NCBI GenBank assembly: GCA_951812925.1
Contig: OX638370.1
Location: 4,364,001 to 4,428,000, forward strand
DNA: 64,000 nt
From: Calliopum simillimum
Taxonomy: Eukaryota > Arthropoda > Insecta > Diptera > Lauxaniidae
Reading direction: 5' to 3'
The notes below the pieces were generated by a model. The model saw nothing but the letters and a program-made list of their open reading frames with translations. It did no database searches and was not told the DNA's origin. Positions 34,004-46,626 of this stretch are shown here, one piece after another (position 1 is the first letter of the stretch; every line of letters begins with the position of its first letter). Made by a program: the position numbers and the translations under genes.

Positions 34004-34980
34004 CCCAGTGTGCCAAACGGACTCGTTTCGGATCCGTAACGGGTTCATATTTTCGTTCTTTTTATCCGTTACGGAATCCGTTACGTATCCGTTACTGATC
34101 CGTTTGCGGGAAGGATTCCTAAAAAAAAAACGAATCGTTTTTTCTTCTTTTATGGATCCGTTTCGAACCTGTAACGTACATCAAAAACGAATTCAAAACA
34201 GATTCGCTTTTAATAATGTTAATGCTGCTTATAAAAAAAAAGAAAACAGGGTGAAGCGCTTATTTTTAATTAAAAAAAACAAAATAACAAAAAAAAAAAA
34301 ATTACTAGCCCGGCCGGGAGTCGAACTCAGGCTCCTGGGGTATTACTCTTTCATACACGAGACGTTAGACAACTAGGCTATTGGCCCATATGATGTTTAC
34401 TTAACTGATGTAGACTCATTTGATGTTGAGATTTAAAGTTTGTATATTAATGAAATTTCTGTTGTTTTTTTATGAGTATTCTATGTTGTTTTTCTTCCCT
34501 TCTTTTGATAAAAAATGTAATATACTCAAATTTGGAATCAAAAACATTTTTTCAAACAGAGTTTGAAAAGTTTACAAAAAATCATACGCAATAAAATAAA
34601 AAGAAAAAAAAAACAAATCAAAAATATTTTTTTTATCATAAAAATTAAATAAAGCAAATCCGTTTTGAGTTCGTATTTAAAGTATTTACGGAATCGAAAC
34701 GGATTTGCCCAGGTTCGAATCCTACCAGAGGTGGATTTTTACCTTTTATTTTTCTTCCTTTTTTTTCTTTTTATTATTTTTTAATTGCTAATAGGCGCAT
34801 CAAAATGGTTTTTTTCTGTAAATATACAGCATTAACATATTTAAAAGCAAATCCGTTTTGAATTCGTTTTTACATAAGTTTCTGATTCGAAACGGGCCCG
34901 CACTGCGGAATTTAATTTTTTTTTATTCGCTAATAAGCGCTTCAAAATGTTTTTTTTTTATCTAAACAAAGCGTTTTGAA
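34004..34980. mobile_element. Same element, copy 2 (inverted, truncated)
   Basis: Reverse complement of copy 1, separated from it by a 58-bp spacer, making a near-2-kb palindrome. It starts CCCAGTGTGCCAAACGG and breaks off about 130 bp short, exactly where copy 3 begins. The B boxes are kept: GGTTCGAATCC now reads on the plus strand. Confidence 0.82.
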
Positions 34981-36080
34981 CCCAATGTGCACAAAAACGG
35001 ATGAGGATCCGTTTCGAATCCATTACGAGTTCATAAAGGTATAAAAAACGTAATCCGCGGTAACGGATCCATTTCGAACCCATAACGTACATCAAAAACG
35101 AATTCAAAACGCTTTGTTTAGATAAAAAAAAAAAAACATTTTGAAGCGCTCATTAGCGAATAAAAAAAAATTTTATTCCGCAGTGCGGGCCCGTTACGAA
35201 TCCGAAACTTATGTAAAAACGAATTCAAAACGGATTTGCTTTTAAATATGTTAATGCTGTATATTTACAGAAAAAAACCGTTTTGATGCGCCTATTAGCA
35301 ATTAAAAAATAATAAAAAGAAAAAAAAAGGAAGAAAAATAAAGGGTAAAAATCTACCTCTGCTAGGATTCGAACCTCGGCAAATCCGTTTCGATTCCGTA
35401 AATACTTCAAATACGAACTCAAAACGGATTTGCTTTATTTAATTTTTATGATAAAAAAAATATTTTTGATTTGTTTTTTTTTTTTCTTTTTATTTTATTG
35501 CGTATGATTTTTTGTAAACTTTTCAAACTCTGTCTGAAAAAATGATTTTGATTCCAAATTTGAGTATATAACATTTTTTATCAAAAGAAGGGAAGAAAAA
35601 CAACACAGAATACTTATAAAAAAACAACAGAAATTTGAATAATATACAAACTTTAAATCTCAACATCAAATAAGTCTACATCAGCTAAGAAAACATCACA
35701 TCGGTCAATAGCCTAGTCGTCTAACGTCTCGTGTATGAAAGAGTAATACACCGGGAACCTGAGTTCGACTCCCGGCCGGGCTAATAATTTTTTTTGTTAT
35801 TTTGTTTTTTTTAATTAAAAATAAGCGCTTCACCCTGTTTTCTTTTTTTTTTATAAGCAGCATTAACATTATTAAAAGCCAATCAGTTTTGAATTCGTTT
35901 TTGATGTACGTTACAGGTTCGAAACGGATCCATAAAAGAAGAAAAAACGATTTGTTTTTTTTTAGGAATCCTTCCCGCAAACGGATCAGTAACGGATACG
36001 TAACGGATTCCGTAACGGATAAGAAGAACGAAAATATGAACCCATTACGGATCCGAAACGAGTCCGTTTGGCACACTGGG
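34981..36080. mobile_element. Same element, copy 3 (direct to copy 1)
   Basis: Full length, from CCCAATGTGCACAAAAACGG to GCACACTGGG, same direction as copy 1. The missing end of copy 2 is not found on its far side, so the junction arose by deletion or unequal exchange and not by simple insertion. Identity to copy 1 is very high by eye, so the cluster is young. Confidence 0.82.
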
Positions 36081-36365
36081 TTACCTTGAAAAATGCGCTA
36101 AGCATTGCCACATTTTCTGTCTAATGCTTAAATCTAATTTTGATATGTGGCTGCGTAAAGAAAAGTATTGAAATCGCACTTTGAAAAAATTAACAAAAAT
36201 TAAAACGATAATATTTTGCAAAACTGGCACAAAATACATTCAACGCCTTAGTGTAGAAAATCTAACGGAACACAATTCCGTTGAAATATTATACATTGGA
36301 AAACTGTAAAAAACTGTTTTGCATTCACTTTACTACTGACCTAACTTTGAACCTGCAAAAGCGTC

Positions 36366-36381
36366 GGGGGGGGCGGGGGGG
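36366..36381 (+). repeat. G8-C-G7 run
   Basis: An isolated stretch of fifteen G with one C in otherwise AT-rich intron. It might fold as a G-quadruplex, but only two long runs are present. Confidence 0.85.
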
Positions 36382-36953
36382 CAATGAAAAATTATCAGAC
36401 TGTTATACTCGTAGTCAAATAGTCAAAGTCACTTTTCACGTATCCTGGTGAACATGCCAACAACAAGGGAAAAAAACAATGAAAAAGTGAAAAAAACTAA
36501 AAACTGTCATCAAAGCAGTTGCAACTCGCACTGCTGCCTGAAAAATTGTGTTAATGCAAAAGCTTTCAATTTAACTGCGAAAATATTTTGGTTAATAAAA
36601 TAATTTTTTTTTTAAATTTTCATGAATTATTTACATATTGTTTTCTTTTTTAACTAATTGTGGAAATTTAATAATATGTTTTTGATGATTTTTGCGAAAT
36701 TTTTGCTTTCAGATCTTAGACAATAAATTGCTATTAGAAATCTAAATCTAAAATGTATTTTTCCAATTTTCGCAATGTTTGGTCGTAAAACTACCACTAC
36801 CGACTTTAAACTTGATAACGCACTATTGATGCTACTTGGAATCTTCATATTAAGTCTTCACTTTATTGTCTTATTTGTCTCTTAAAATGTAAATTTTAAG
36901 TTTTGGCTGCAAACTGGAAAGTCTTCAAAATAAGTACACATATAACTATTGAC

Positions 36954-36969
36954 TGCATGACGTATGATT
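36954..36969 (-). promoter_or_regulatory. 16-bp motif copy 7 (two mismatches)
   Basis: On the minus strand AATCATACGTCATGCA, preceded by AATGTT as in several other copies. Confidence 0.5.
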
Positions 36970-36984
36970 AACATTTTGCTATAA

Positions 36985-37410
36985 GTATACTGGTACATTT
37001 GTCACACCAATTTTTTTATTTGGGGTCAGAAGAAAATGCTTTTCGAGAACAATTCATTTGAGTGCCCCAGTGGATAAAAGGCAGCGCTTATGACTAACCA
37101 GTGTGTTACATAAGTATTTTTCCAGACCTCAAATTTAAAAATTGATATGACATATGAGCAACCGAATTAAAGGAAATTAAATGGTCGCCAAAGTCAAAAA
37201 ATAGTGAACAAAAATGAAAGTTTCAATTTCAAATGCACTCTTAAAAATCTCATGCAATTGGGTAAAAGTTTTTTTTTTAAATGTTCACCATATAACTCCT
37301 AATAGGTACATTATAGTTCCCCCCTCACATACAATTTTTTGTAAGTCTAGGCCTTGTCTATTACCTGTTAGAAGCTTCGTAAACTTATGCTTTACACCCT
37401 GTATTTTAAA
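36985..37410. repeat. Dispersed repeat family D1, copy 3
   Basis: Shares GAGAACAATTC, CAGTGTGTTACATAA and GTAAGTCTAGGCCTTGTCTA and CGTAAACTTATGCTTTACA with the copies at 21.6 and 31.1 kb. It lies between two reverse-orientation copies of the 16-bp motif. Confidence 0.68.
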
Positions 37411-37731
37411 GGAACATTTGAAGTAGCTACTGGAAAAGATGATGATTGTTTTGCCGTGGAAAATTGCAAAAAATGCATTTAAAGAAAATTTGCTTATTGT
37501 CATGATTCCATGTTACTCTTATAAATATAATAACCGATAAAGTAATTTTCACCGATTTGAGATGTTGTTATAATTTTGAATTTTATCTTCAATTTGGAAT
37601 CTTCTGAAAATACTTTTCACCATTTTGGACTCTTCTTAAAACTTCCTAGTTTAATCCCTGTTGTAAACATACGTTTTTATACCAACTTATGTAATTTGAA
37701 ACGAGTAATATTTAAATTCATACATTTTTTA

Positions 37732-37747
37732 CACATGACGTATGAGT
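37732..37747 (-). promoter_or_regulatory. 16-bp motif copy 8 (one mismatch)
   Basis: On the minus strand ACTCATACGTCATGTG, preceded by ATGTT. A GCATCGG box and a GGCCAACTAAAA box lie at the expected distances on the same strand. Confidence 0.58.
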
Positions 37748-39227
37748 AACATAATTATTGTACATGTCGCCTATTTCAATATTATTCAATTTAATTCCGA
37801 TGCAACTTGGGGCTATCACTGTCCTGACATATTTTTAATTTTTAAATACTTAATAATAAAATTCACGTCTTTTAGTTGGCCGGCAGTAAAAAAGTGATTT
37901 CATTGTTCTTGCACTTACTGTGCCATTCCCTCAAAAAAGAAGCAAAATTTCATATACAACATATATAAAATTTAGCACTACCAATTTTCCAAAAGAATTA
38001 ACGAACTAAGCCAAGCTATGTGTAATCCCTCTCCCCTCCCCTCCGCTCTATAACAATTCTTCCTTCAACACTTTAATGCTTTTTAACGCGTGCCTTACTG
38101 CGCGTACGCTTAATCTTCTCTTTAAAATTTATAGTCACTCGACGCGTTGAAAATCCATCTCATAAATTCTTTCAAGTCAACCAATTCATCATCGAAAAAA
38201 AAAAACTTAAGCACGTTAAATTTCGGTGGTGCACTATAGCAACAAAAGTCGGAGCAACAGCAGCAGCAATAAACTTGGGCTCATGAAATTTGACTCATGC
38301 TTTTTGCGCTTGTAGTGTTGCTTGCCACTGCCGCTGCTGCCACAGGCAAATGAAGTGACTAATATGCATTATAGCCGACTGCTTCAGTGTTTCTTTTTTA
38401 CTTTTTGGGAAGGCCTAGCGTAAAATTTATACGACCACGCACCATGTGACTGCTCGCTGTATATAAACGTGTACTATATGGTAGAAATCCTAGCAATTTT
38501 CTGTGTTTTTTCTTCTCCTGACTTTGGCTTGTAGTTCATTGAACGATTAATTAATAGCAGCTGCTGCTGCTTCTGCTGTCGATGCCGTCCATGTAGCTTC
38601 CATTTTTGGCATGGACCAGCGCTCATTTTTTTAAAAACTTTATATTCTCTGCCCTCTTTTGTATTTGTTTTTAACGAGTTCTGGACTACGGCTGTAAAGT
38701 TATAGTCAATGCAAAATTGTATTTCGGGTTGGGTGCACGTAAGTGCAAATCACTTTATTATAAAATGCTTCAATTTAATCCACCCACAGCATCGCGACGC
38801 GGCAGTAGGGTAATGTTCTTCTTTTTTTTTCGTATTTTTGCTTGGCTCTTCATTATTAATCGATCAAATTTGTGTACACGCGAAACGGCAAAGTTGAAAC
38901 ATTTTGTTGGCAACTCAATTTTTATAGTTGAAAGTTGTTGGCATTTTTAACCCATTTTATGTCAGAAATTTATTTGCAGCCACTAACCAAATTTTAAATT
39001 TTTATAACTCACTTAAAAGGCTACAAAGCTATGTAGACAGAATGTTTCTAAGTTGCATCAAACGTTTGCCTTGCGTATGTTTCTGGCAGCCATTAATCAA
39101 ATCTGTAATTCTGTTAAGACACATAAAACGCAACAGGACCAAAAAGACAAAAAGTTTCTGAATGGCATCGAACGTAAGCGCTGCGTATGTTTGTGTTATA
39201 AAGTAGTTCTATGTAAAATTATAAGTA

Positions 39228-39243
39228 ACTAATACGTCATGTT
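39228..39243 (+). promoter_or_regulatory. 16-bp motif copy 9 (one mismatch)
   Basis: ACTAATACGTCATGTT. Upstream are GCAGCCATTAATCAAA at about -145 and GGCATCGAACGTAAG at about -65, in the same order as in other copies. Confidence 0.58.
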
Positions 39244-40394
39244 AGCAAAACAAATATTGAATTAAATTCCTATGTATTCATTTATGTTTTTATCTGCAAT
39301 TTTTTTTTATCAACTATGGGCTCTTCATAGGTTAAGCAAATTTAACTTGTTAAAATACGTAAAAAACATGAATTGAATCGCCTGAAAAAAAAGTAGAAAT
39401 GATTTTTCTTTTTTTTTCTGTTGACTGCGCTGCCACAACGTTGGCAACAGCTGGCAATCAATTGCTACGTGACAGTGAATTATCCAAAAAAATAAAAAAT
39501 TGCAACGCATCAGCAGTACCCTATGCATACCTTCCCACCCAAGGATTTCTACCCAAATGCCACATTGCGTTCGAGTTTTTTCTTTTGGGAGCGCAAAAAT
39601 CATTAACATATTTTATGCATTCAACGACGAGCAGCCACATTGGCAACGCGAGTTAGCAAGGCCATAACATAAACAATACTGCATACCCTTATTGAAATAT
39701 AAAAATGTGAAAATCTGCGAAAAAAATACGTTGCGTATATAAAATTTCACAGTCTGAGAAGAAGAAAAATCTTATACGCACACACAACATGCAACTCTTT
39801 TCAATGTTTGTTGTAAAACCCTCCCCACCAATCCATTCCATAGCAAAACAAACACACCCAGCGCTCGTGATGGTGGCAAAAAAAAAAAATCACTAAGGGT
39901 AATAAAACGCAAAACGTACAGGGTGGTGGTAGCCCATCAAAAAAATAAAAAGGAAAAAAATTAGTTAATAAAAAAATTGCAATAATATATGAAACAAAAT
40001 GGTAAGGGGCATGTTGCATAAAAAGGCACGGAAGTAGTAATAACCTTCGTAGCAGAAAATTGTTTGCAAAACATTAAATAAATTTAACACATTTAATTTT
40101 ATTAAAAAGGAGCAGGAAGGAGTGCGCAATGCGCTTTTTAGCACCTCTTTTGCAAACATTTATATACATATATGAATGTGTGAAGAAGTTTTGCTTCTAA
40201 ATAAAAGTATTTACGTGTTATTAAAAACAACACGATGGCAAGTAAGCAAGGGTTAAGAGTTTATATGTATATATTTTACTTTACTCTGATTTATTCACAT
40301 GTATGTGTTTTACGACCTGACATATTTCCATTTTTATTGAAATTATTACGAAATATACATAAATAATAAAAGAAAAGTGTGTGTGCAACAGTCG

Positions 40395-41175
40395 AAAAAG
40401 TCTAAAATTATTCAAAAATTCGAAAAATGTTACGAAAGTTGAAAAAATCGAAATCTGTCAAAAAAGTCAAAAATGTTAAAAAATTCAAAATATGGTAAGA
40501 ATGTCGAAAAATGTTAAAAAAAGTCGAAAAATGTTAAAAAATTGAAAAATGCTAAAAAATTCTAAAAATGGTTAAAAAAGTCGAAATATGTTAAAAAAGT
40601 CGGAAAATGTTAAGAAATTCCAAAAATGTTAAAAAAAGTTGAAAAAGTAGAAAAAAGTTGAAAATCAAAAAATGTTCAAAAATTCGAAAAAGGTTAAAAA
40701 AGTCGAAACATGTTCAAAAATTAAAAAAATGGTAAGAATGTCGAAAAATGTTAAAAAAAATCGAAAAATGTTGAAAAAGTCGAAAAATGTTAAAAAAGTA
40801 GACAAATGTCAAAAAAGTAGACAAATGTCAAAAAATCGAAAAATGTTAAAAATGTCGAAAAATGTTAAGAAAGTGGAAAAAAGTTGAAAATCGAAAAATG
40901 TTTAAAAAGTCGAAAAATGTCAAAAAAGTAGGCAGATGTTTCAAAAAAATTAACAAAAAGTCAGAAAATGTGATGAAAGTCGAAAAATGTTTAAAAATGG
41001 AAAATTGTTTCAAATGTCGGAAAATGTTAACAAAATCGAAAAATGACAAAAAAAGTCGAAGAATAATTAAGAAAAGACAAATTTTAAAATAAAACGAAAA
41101 ATGTTAGAAAAGTCGAAAAATGTTAATAAAGTCACAAATTTTTGGTAAGGTTCGAAAATGTTGAAAAAATTCCGA
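40395..41175. repeat. 19-bp satellite array 3 (opposite orientation)
   Basis: About 0.8 kb of units near GTCGAAAAATGTTAAAAAA, the reverse complement of arrays 1 and 2. It lies in the intron between exons 3 and 4. Lysine-rich chance frames arise from it. Confidence 0.9.
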
Positions 41176-43042
41176 AAAAAGTCGAAAAATTTTGAATTCA
41201 TTGAAAGATGTTGGTATTGCATAAAAAAACAAAATTGTTGCGAAGGTCGTTAAATTCTGATAAATTCGTTAAACTGTTGATAAAATCCGAAAATTTTGAT
41301 AAAAGTGCAAAAAATCTCTACTAGTAGTGAATTATTCGAAAATTTGAAAATGTTTAAAAAGCCGAAAAATTCTAGGACATTTGAAAAATGGTGCATAGGT
41401 CAAGAAACTTAAAATTTTCTCAACGAAATTTAAAAAAAATATTATTTTGAAAAACATCATTGTAGCAGCGGCTGCGGAAGCGGAGACTTTTCAAAGTTAT
41501 ACCCATGAAATTTTATATATAATGAAAACTATAAATTTGGTCAACGAGCAAACACAGTACTTTAAATTTTATATAAATTATAAATTTAAATTAAATGTAT
41601 TATTTAAAAAAATTCGCAATACGTAGGTTGAACAGCTTAAAGCGTTCCCAGTCAACCAACCAACCAACCACATGTGGTTCAATCATTAGCAACTACAATT
41701 TAATCAAAAGTTGCACACAACTCAACAGAATTTTTCCTTTTTGTCTTTAGATTACGTGCACATACGAGAACATATATACGTATATATTTGCATGCACACA
41801 TGAAAAAGACTCAGGTGTTTTCTATAGTTCATGGTAACAACACTCTTTCAGCAGCAAAGTGCGTTCGTCGTTGTCTTAATCATATTTCAGTGTTGCCATT
41901 TAGTTTGACCGTAATTGAACTTGAGCTTGAGGTTTCGCTTGTTTTTCGGTGCTCACACATACACCAAGTATATGGTAGTGTGTCTTTGTCAGTTTCTATG
42001 CCAGAACTTAGCACCTTTTATCTCATCTATGCTTGCTGTTGATGGCTGACTAGTGTGGACGTGCTGCAGAAGTAAGAATGTGGCATGGGATATTCTAGTA
42101 GCCTACAAGATTTTACGATTCAAATTGAATTGAAAGTTCTAGTGCAAGCTGAATGTGCTTGTATTTATGCTTTCAAAAAGTATTACAAGAAGTATCGTAC
42201 TTTAAAATGGAAGAATGCCATTTGATAAAACTTCTACATCAGAAAAAGTTGTATATCCTTATATCTGCACTTTGATAATTTTCAGTGAATTATAGTAGAG
42301 ATAGTGTTAATTTTGTTTCGTCTCTTTTAAGCTACATCAGCGCTAACTTGGCAAAAATATCCTTAGCAAGTATCGATACTTGTTTGCCAATCAATATGGC
42401 AAGTTACACAAAGGTTAGCAAAACAAGAATATATCTAAGCCATGCACTAAGCCATTGACTTTACTGAAAGTTTCATTTTGTCCAAGTTGCTGTTACTGGT
42501 TTTGCATGTCAAGCGAAGCAAATTGAATTGTGTGCGTCATTGTCATAACCATTTTTGTTGTAATTGTTGCTGTATTCAAAGTAGTAGTAGCTGAGCTGTC
42601 AGTTTTTTTTTTTTTTTAATTTTTGTGTGTAAGTTACTGGGCAATACCTGTCATATATTGCGGGATCCTTGTCAAAAGATGTATCTTTACTGTTGTTGTT
42701 TCTTTACACTTTTATTTCCATAGCTTTAAATTCTTGGCATTATATTAGCTGAAAAAAAGAGGCAATCCCTTTTCTTCATTTGAATGTTGTTAAAAAAATC
42801 AATTATAGAAATATGCATTGGAAGAATGCCAAATCAATTGGTGCGACATAATCAGCCACTGTTTTTAGGGCTTCAATATATATTGCGTTTATAGAGTGAA
42901 TTTTTAGCGGCCATAGCTCAAAATTGTATTTTTTTCTAAAAATTTATTGAAATCGAAAATAAAGCCATTAAGCTACCTCTAAAACGCATCGAAGCTGAGA
43001 AATACGGATATAAAGAAAATAGTTTATTTAAGGTAAAATGTT

Positions 43043-43058
43043 ACTCATACGTCATGTT
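43043..43058 (+). promoter_or_regulatory. 16-bp motif copy 10 (exact)
   Basis: Exact copy with AGCGGCCATAGCTCAAAATT 134 bp upstream and CGCATCGAAGCTGAGAAATA about 60 bp upstream. With copies 5 and 11 it best shows the full repeat. Confidence 0.65.
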
Positions 43059-43829
43059 TATTGTTTTTTTATTTTTATTAAGTACATAACGATTTTGCCT
43101 ACTTCGTGAAACTAAAAGCATTATTTTCAACAAATACGTGCTGTTACTAAGCTATAAAGTGCATTCTTGTGTTTTTTTGTAATAATTTTTAAAATTCTAA
43201 TTATCAGACAAGTGACGATAGTATTCTAAAATAGCATACACTTCAACATTATTACGAGTATTCATACAAAATCTCTACTTTATACTACAAAATTCCTTGT
43301 ATTATTTCTAGAAGCTGCAAATTTGTATACAGCAAAATCCTTTCTTTTCACTGGTTACAATGATAGCACTTTTTTATTACATTTTTTTATTATTTGTATG
43401 TTATCTGCCAGCCTGCCTGCCTTCATCCACTTTACGATATAATGCACGAAACAGCTAGCAAATGTTGATAGAATCAGCTAAAAATCTGTTACAATAAAAA
43501 TATTTTTTATGGCATGCTTTCAAATTCAATTAATTTTTTATTTTATTTATGTGCTTTTTTTGTATCTTGCGCTTTTCGGATTTTTCTCCCATGGAAATTT
43601 CACTAAGAGTTCTCAAGCAACTTCATTTGTTGTTTTGTTGTTGCCTAAAACCTGAAATAATCTGCGACTTACATTATAAGGAAATGTTTGTTTGTATGCT
43701 ATGAGACAGCTATTGCAAGTGTAGAATATGCTACGAATTTGGAAATGAAATGCACAGTAAATGCAGACATATTTGGATAAGAATATTTTTGAAGAGCAGC
43801 TCAAAAAACATCTAAGTCCTTGAACTAAG

Positions 43830-43965
43830 TTTCCACCGGAGATTTATGAGATTTAGCTCTTAGTTTTGCTGTAAATCACGTGATTTACCATACAGGAAGA
43901 AATTAACTTCTAGGCGGATTTTGGCTATTTTCGACCAAGTGGCACCCCTTACTTTGATTAAATAC
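43830..43965. repeat. Dispersed repeat family D2, copy
   Basis: Contains GTTTCCACCGGAGATTTATG, GATTTACCATACAGG and CCAAGTGGCACCCCTTACTT, shared in order with 63.69-63.98 kb. Confidence 0.65.
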
Positions 43966-43968
43966 AAC

Positions 43969-44568
43969 TAACCCATTAATACCCAACAAGAACCACAGTA
44001 GATTGGACGCTAGCGTTTTGAACTCAAACTAAGTATGTTTATAAAAAAAATATTTACTAAGTCATACCTAGGACCAGCTCAATGACTAGATGCCATATGG
44101 CACCACTGAGCATCCATATACCATTGTTTTTTTATGTAACAGAAACATTTTACTGCAAATATTAACATTCGTGCTACGTAATACCCAGCGGCGCCTTAAG
44201 GCACCCAGAAAAAGTTTGATAGTTAGTGCCCAGCGGTGCCGTATAGCACTTTGGTTTTTCAAATCATCACAACTCATTTATTTTCAAACGGATTTTGTTG
44301 ATTTGAACTTTTAGATAGTAATCAGATTTTTTCAAATAAAACTGCGTACAAACAGTTTCAAAATAAATGACTCATTAATGAAAAAAGTGGTCACATGGCA
44401 CTAAGCAATCAAATAACGATAACTACCCCAAACACTTTTCCAATAGCAGGAGGATATAACAATTCACATTTTCAAAGCAGTATCTTGTTTTGGTTATTTT
44501 TAAAACTTTTTGACGTTTAATTATTTCGGGTGCCATATGGCACCGCTGGACACTAATAGACTAGAAAT
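43969..44568. mobile_element. Possible MITE with repeated GGTGCCATATGGCACC palindromes
   Basis: Degenerate inverted ends CTAACCCATTAATACCCA and, reversed, CTAGTCTATTAGTGTCCAG, with CTAA at the edge, suggest a TTAA-type element of about 600 bp. Inside are five versions of a palindrome best seen as GGTGCCATATGGCACCGCTGG, near 44092, 44188, 44229, 44394 and 44528, in both directions. Confidence 0.55.
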
Positions 44569-45542
44569 AAAACCAAATAAAAGAAAATATTAAGGAGGAA
44601 AAAAAGAAACAGCTTTTATTTTCCCGCTTTTGGCATTGAATGTACTAAAACTCTTTTGGCCGATGGAAATGGATAGATTTAACAACTAGATTTAGAAATC
44701 ATATTATAAGCAACTTATTGCATTTTTTTACAACGCTGCACAATTTTGCTGCTAAAAATGCATTCCTGCATGCTGCAGGAGGACGTCCAAGCCATTGCAA
44801 TTTATTTGCATACAAAATAGCGGTGGTACAGCAAGAAACAGCAATTGAAAAAAAAAAAAAAAAAAAATAAAAAATCTTCTCCGTGAACATTGGGATTAAT
44901 TTGGATTTGCTGGAAATTCTAAAGTTGTTGTGTTCTTATTTTTTTCCTTCTCCTTTTCTTTTGCTTTCCACAATAACGTTATTTTTATAAGAAATAACTA
45001 GCACAGAAAGGCGCAACTTTGGTGCTTTATAGAAGTTGTTAGCATAAGTTTTCAATTAGTGGGGTACTATTGAAGCAAAATGTTTGTATGTAAAAAAAAG
45101 TGTTTTTGACCCACATTTAGAGTGTAAACTTGAGAAAATCAAAGACGTTTCAAGTGGTCCTGTAGTATATTGAATAAAACCAGAATTTATTAAATTTTGT
45201 TGCATTGAAATCAATTTATTGAAATTTATTTACTGCAGATAAAACAAAAATTGGTGATTTTATGAAAATAAGCATTTGAAACCACGGCTTTTTTAACATG
45301 CCAATCAGTAAGTTTCATAATTTTTAAAATTAATCACAAAATTTTTACACGAAAAATACTGGGTAAGCTAAGTATTCATATGAAAGTATTGACGCGATAC
45401 TATAGCGGCTATAGCTCAAACTTGAAGCTTTTCATAAAAAATCATTGAAGAAAAGACTAAATCACTTTAATTGCATCTAACTTGCATCAAACTTGAGATT
45501 TTGTTGTTTCAAGCAAAGCTTGTTAAGTGGAGATAAAAGGTT

Positions 45543-45558
45543 ACTCATACGTCATGTT
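45543..45558 (+). promoter_or_regulatory. 16-bp motif copy 11 (exact)
   Basis: Exact copy with AGCGGCTATAGCTCAAACTT 135 bp upstream and TTGCATCAAACTTGAGATTT about 60 bp upstream. Spacing equals that of copy 10. Confidence 0.65.
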
Positions 45559-46626
45559 TTTAGTACCAAATGTTTATATATAGTCTGCACCACATTTATT
45601 TTATATTCTACATTTTCTAATAAATATCTAAATAAATTGTCAGTAAATGTGCAAAATCAAACAAAGCAAACTAGCCTTTATCAGCAAGAAGCGGAATGCA
45701 CATTAATTCATATATATTTGTAAGTAGTTTAATTTTTCACCCCTTACATTGCTTAAAAGAATTTTTTCGTACAAACAATCTACACGAATAACTCAAAATA
45801 GCTTGATTTAAAAAATAAATCATAGCATGTGGCAATACACTTTAGCTACATTAACTTTTCTTCTATGTATATCAGATATTATGCTTTCAATTTCAATCTA
45901 TCCTTGTGGGGGTTATTTTGAGAAATCCCATTACAACGAGTACATCAACGTGAACACCTTTGCATGTGCGTCTTACTGTGTCCCATTCCATCTCAAGTAA
46001 ATTATGCTTTTACAACTCCCGCAATGCCATCAACTTGATGCTGTCTATGCCATTGTCATTGTCACTATTACTGCTGCTGCTGGTGCCGCCTGTCGAAGTA
46101 ACAGCATTGCGCCTGCTGTGACGATTTGTAGCACCAACTGCTGCTTGCTACTGGATCATGAGCTTTATACAGTGTTATGTCTATTTCACTGCTTCTTTTT
46201 TTATAAAAAAAAAGAGTTAAAAGAAAAACTCCTTCTCAGTGGCACGACGGTTATTGTCTTATTTTTATTTCTGTAAACGTTGTCGCTTTTTGTGCCTTAC
46301 AAATTTTTTAAAGCCTTCATCTCTAATCAAAAGAACTTCATTAGCGTTTATGGATTTTGTTAAACAAATAACAGAGAGGGTTATTAAAAGCAGCATGCGG
46401 GCTTTGCGTTACCTTGTCATTTTAAAGAAATTAGCAAATCGTTAGGGTGACCTGATAAAACAAGAATTGCAGCTTTGAAGAATAAATTTCTGAAAATTTT
46501 TTAAATTTCTTTTTGTACGGGAAGCAAAACTATGCATAAAGAGTCAATTGAGGTTGGAATTAAACTTTGACTGATTTTTACTTCAGATTGACACTGTCAT
46601 ACTTCATTCCCATTTTTCATTGTCAG

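Noticed and set aside
34008..34376. A ~122-residue frame found in all copies of the 1.1-kb element
   Set aside because: Its conservation only reflects near identity of recent copies. It starts in the inverted terminus and ends in the tRNA-like box, with no transposase or other motif.
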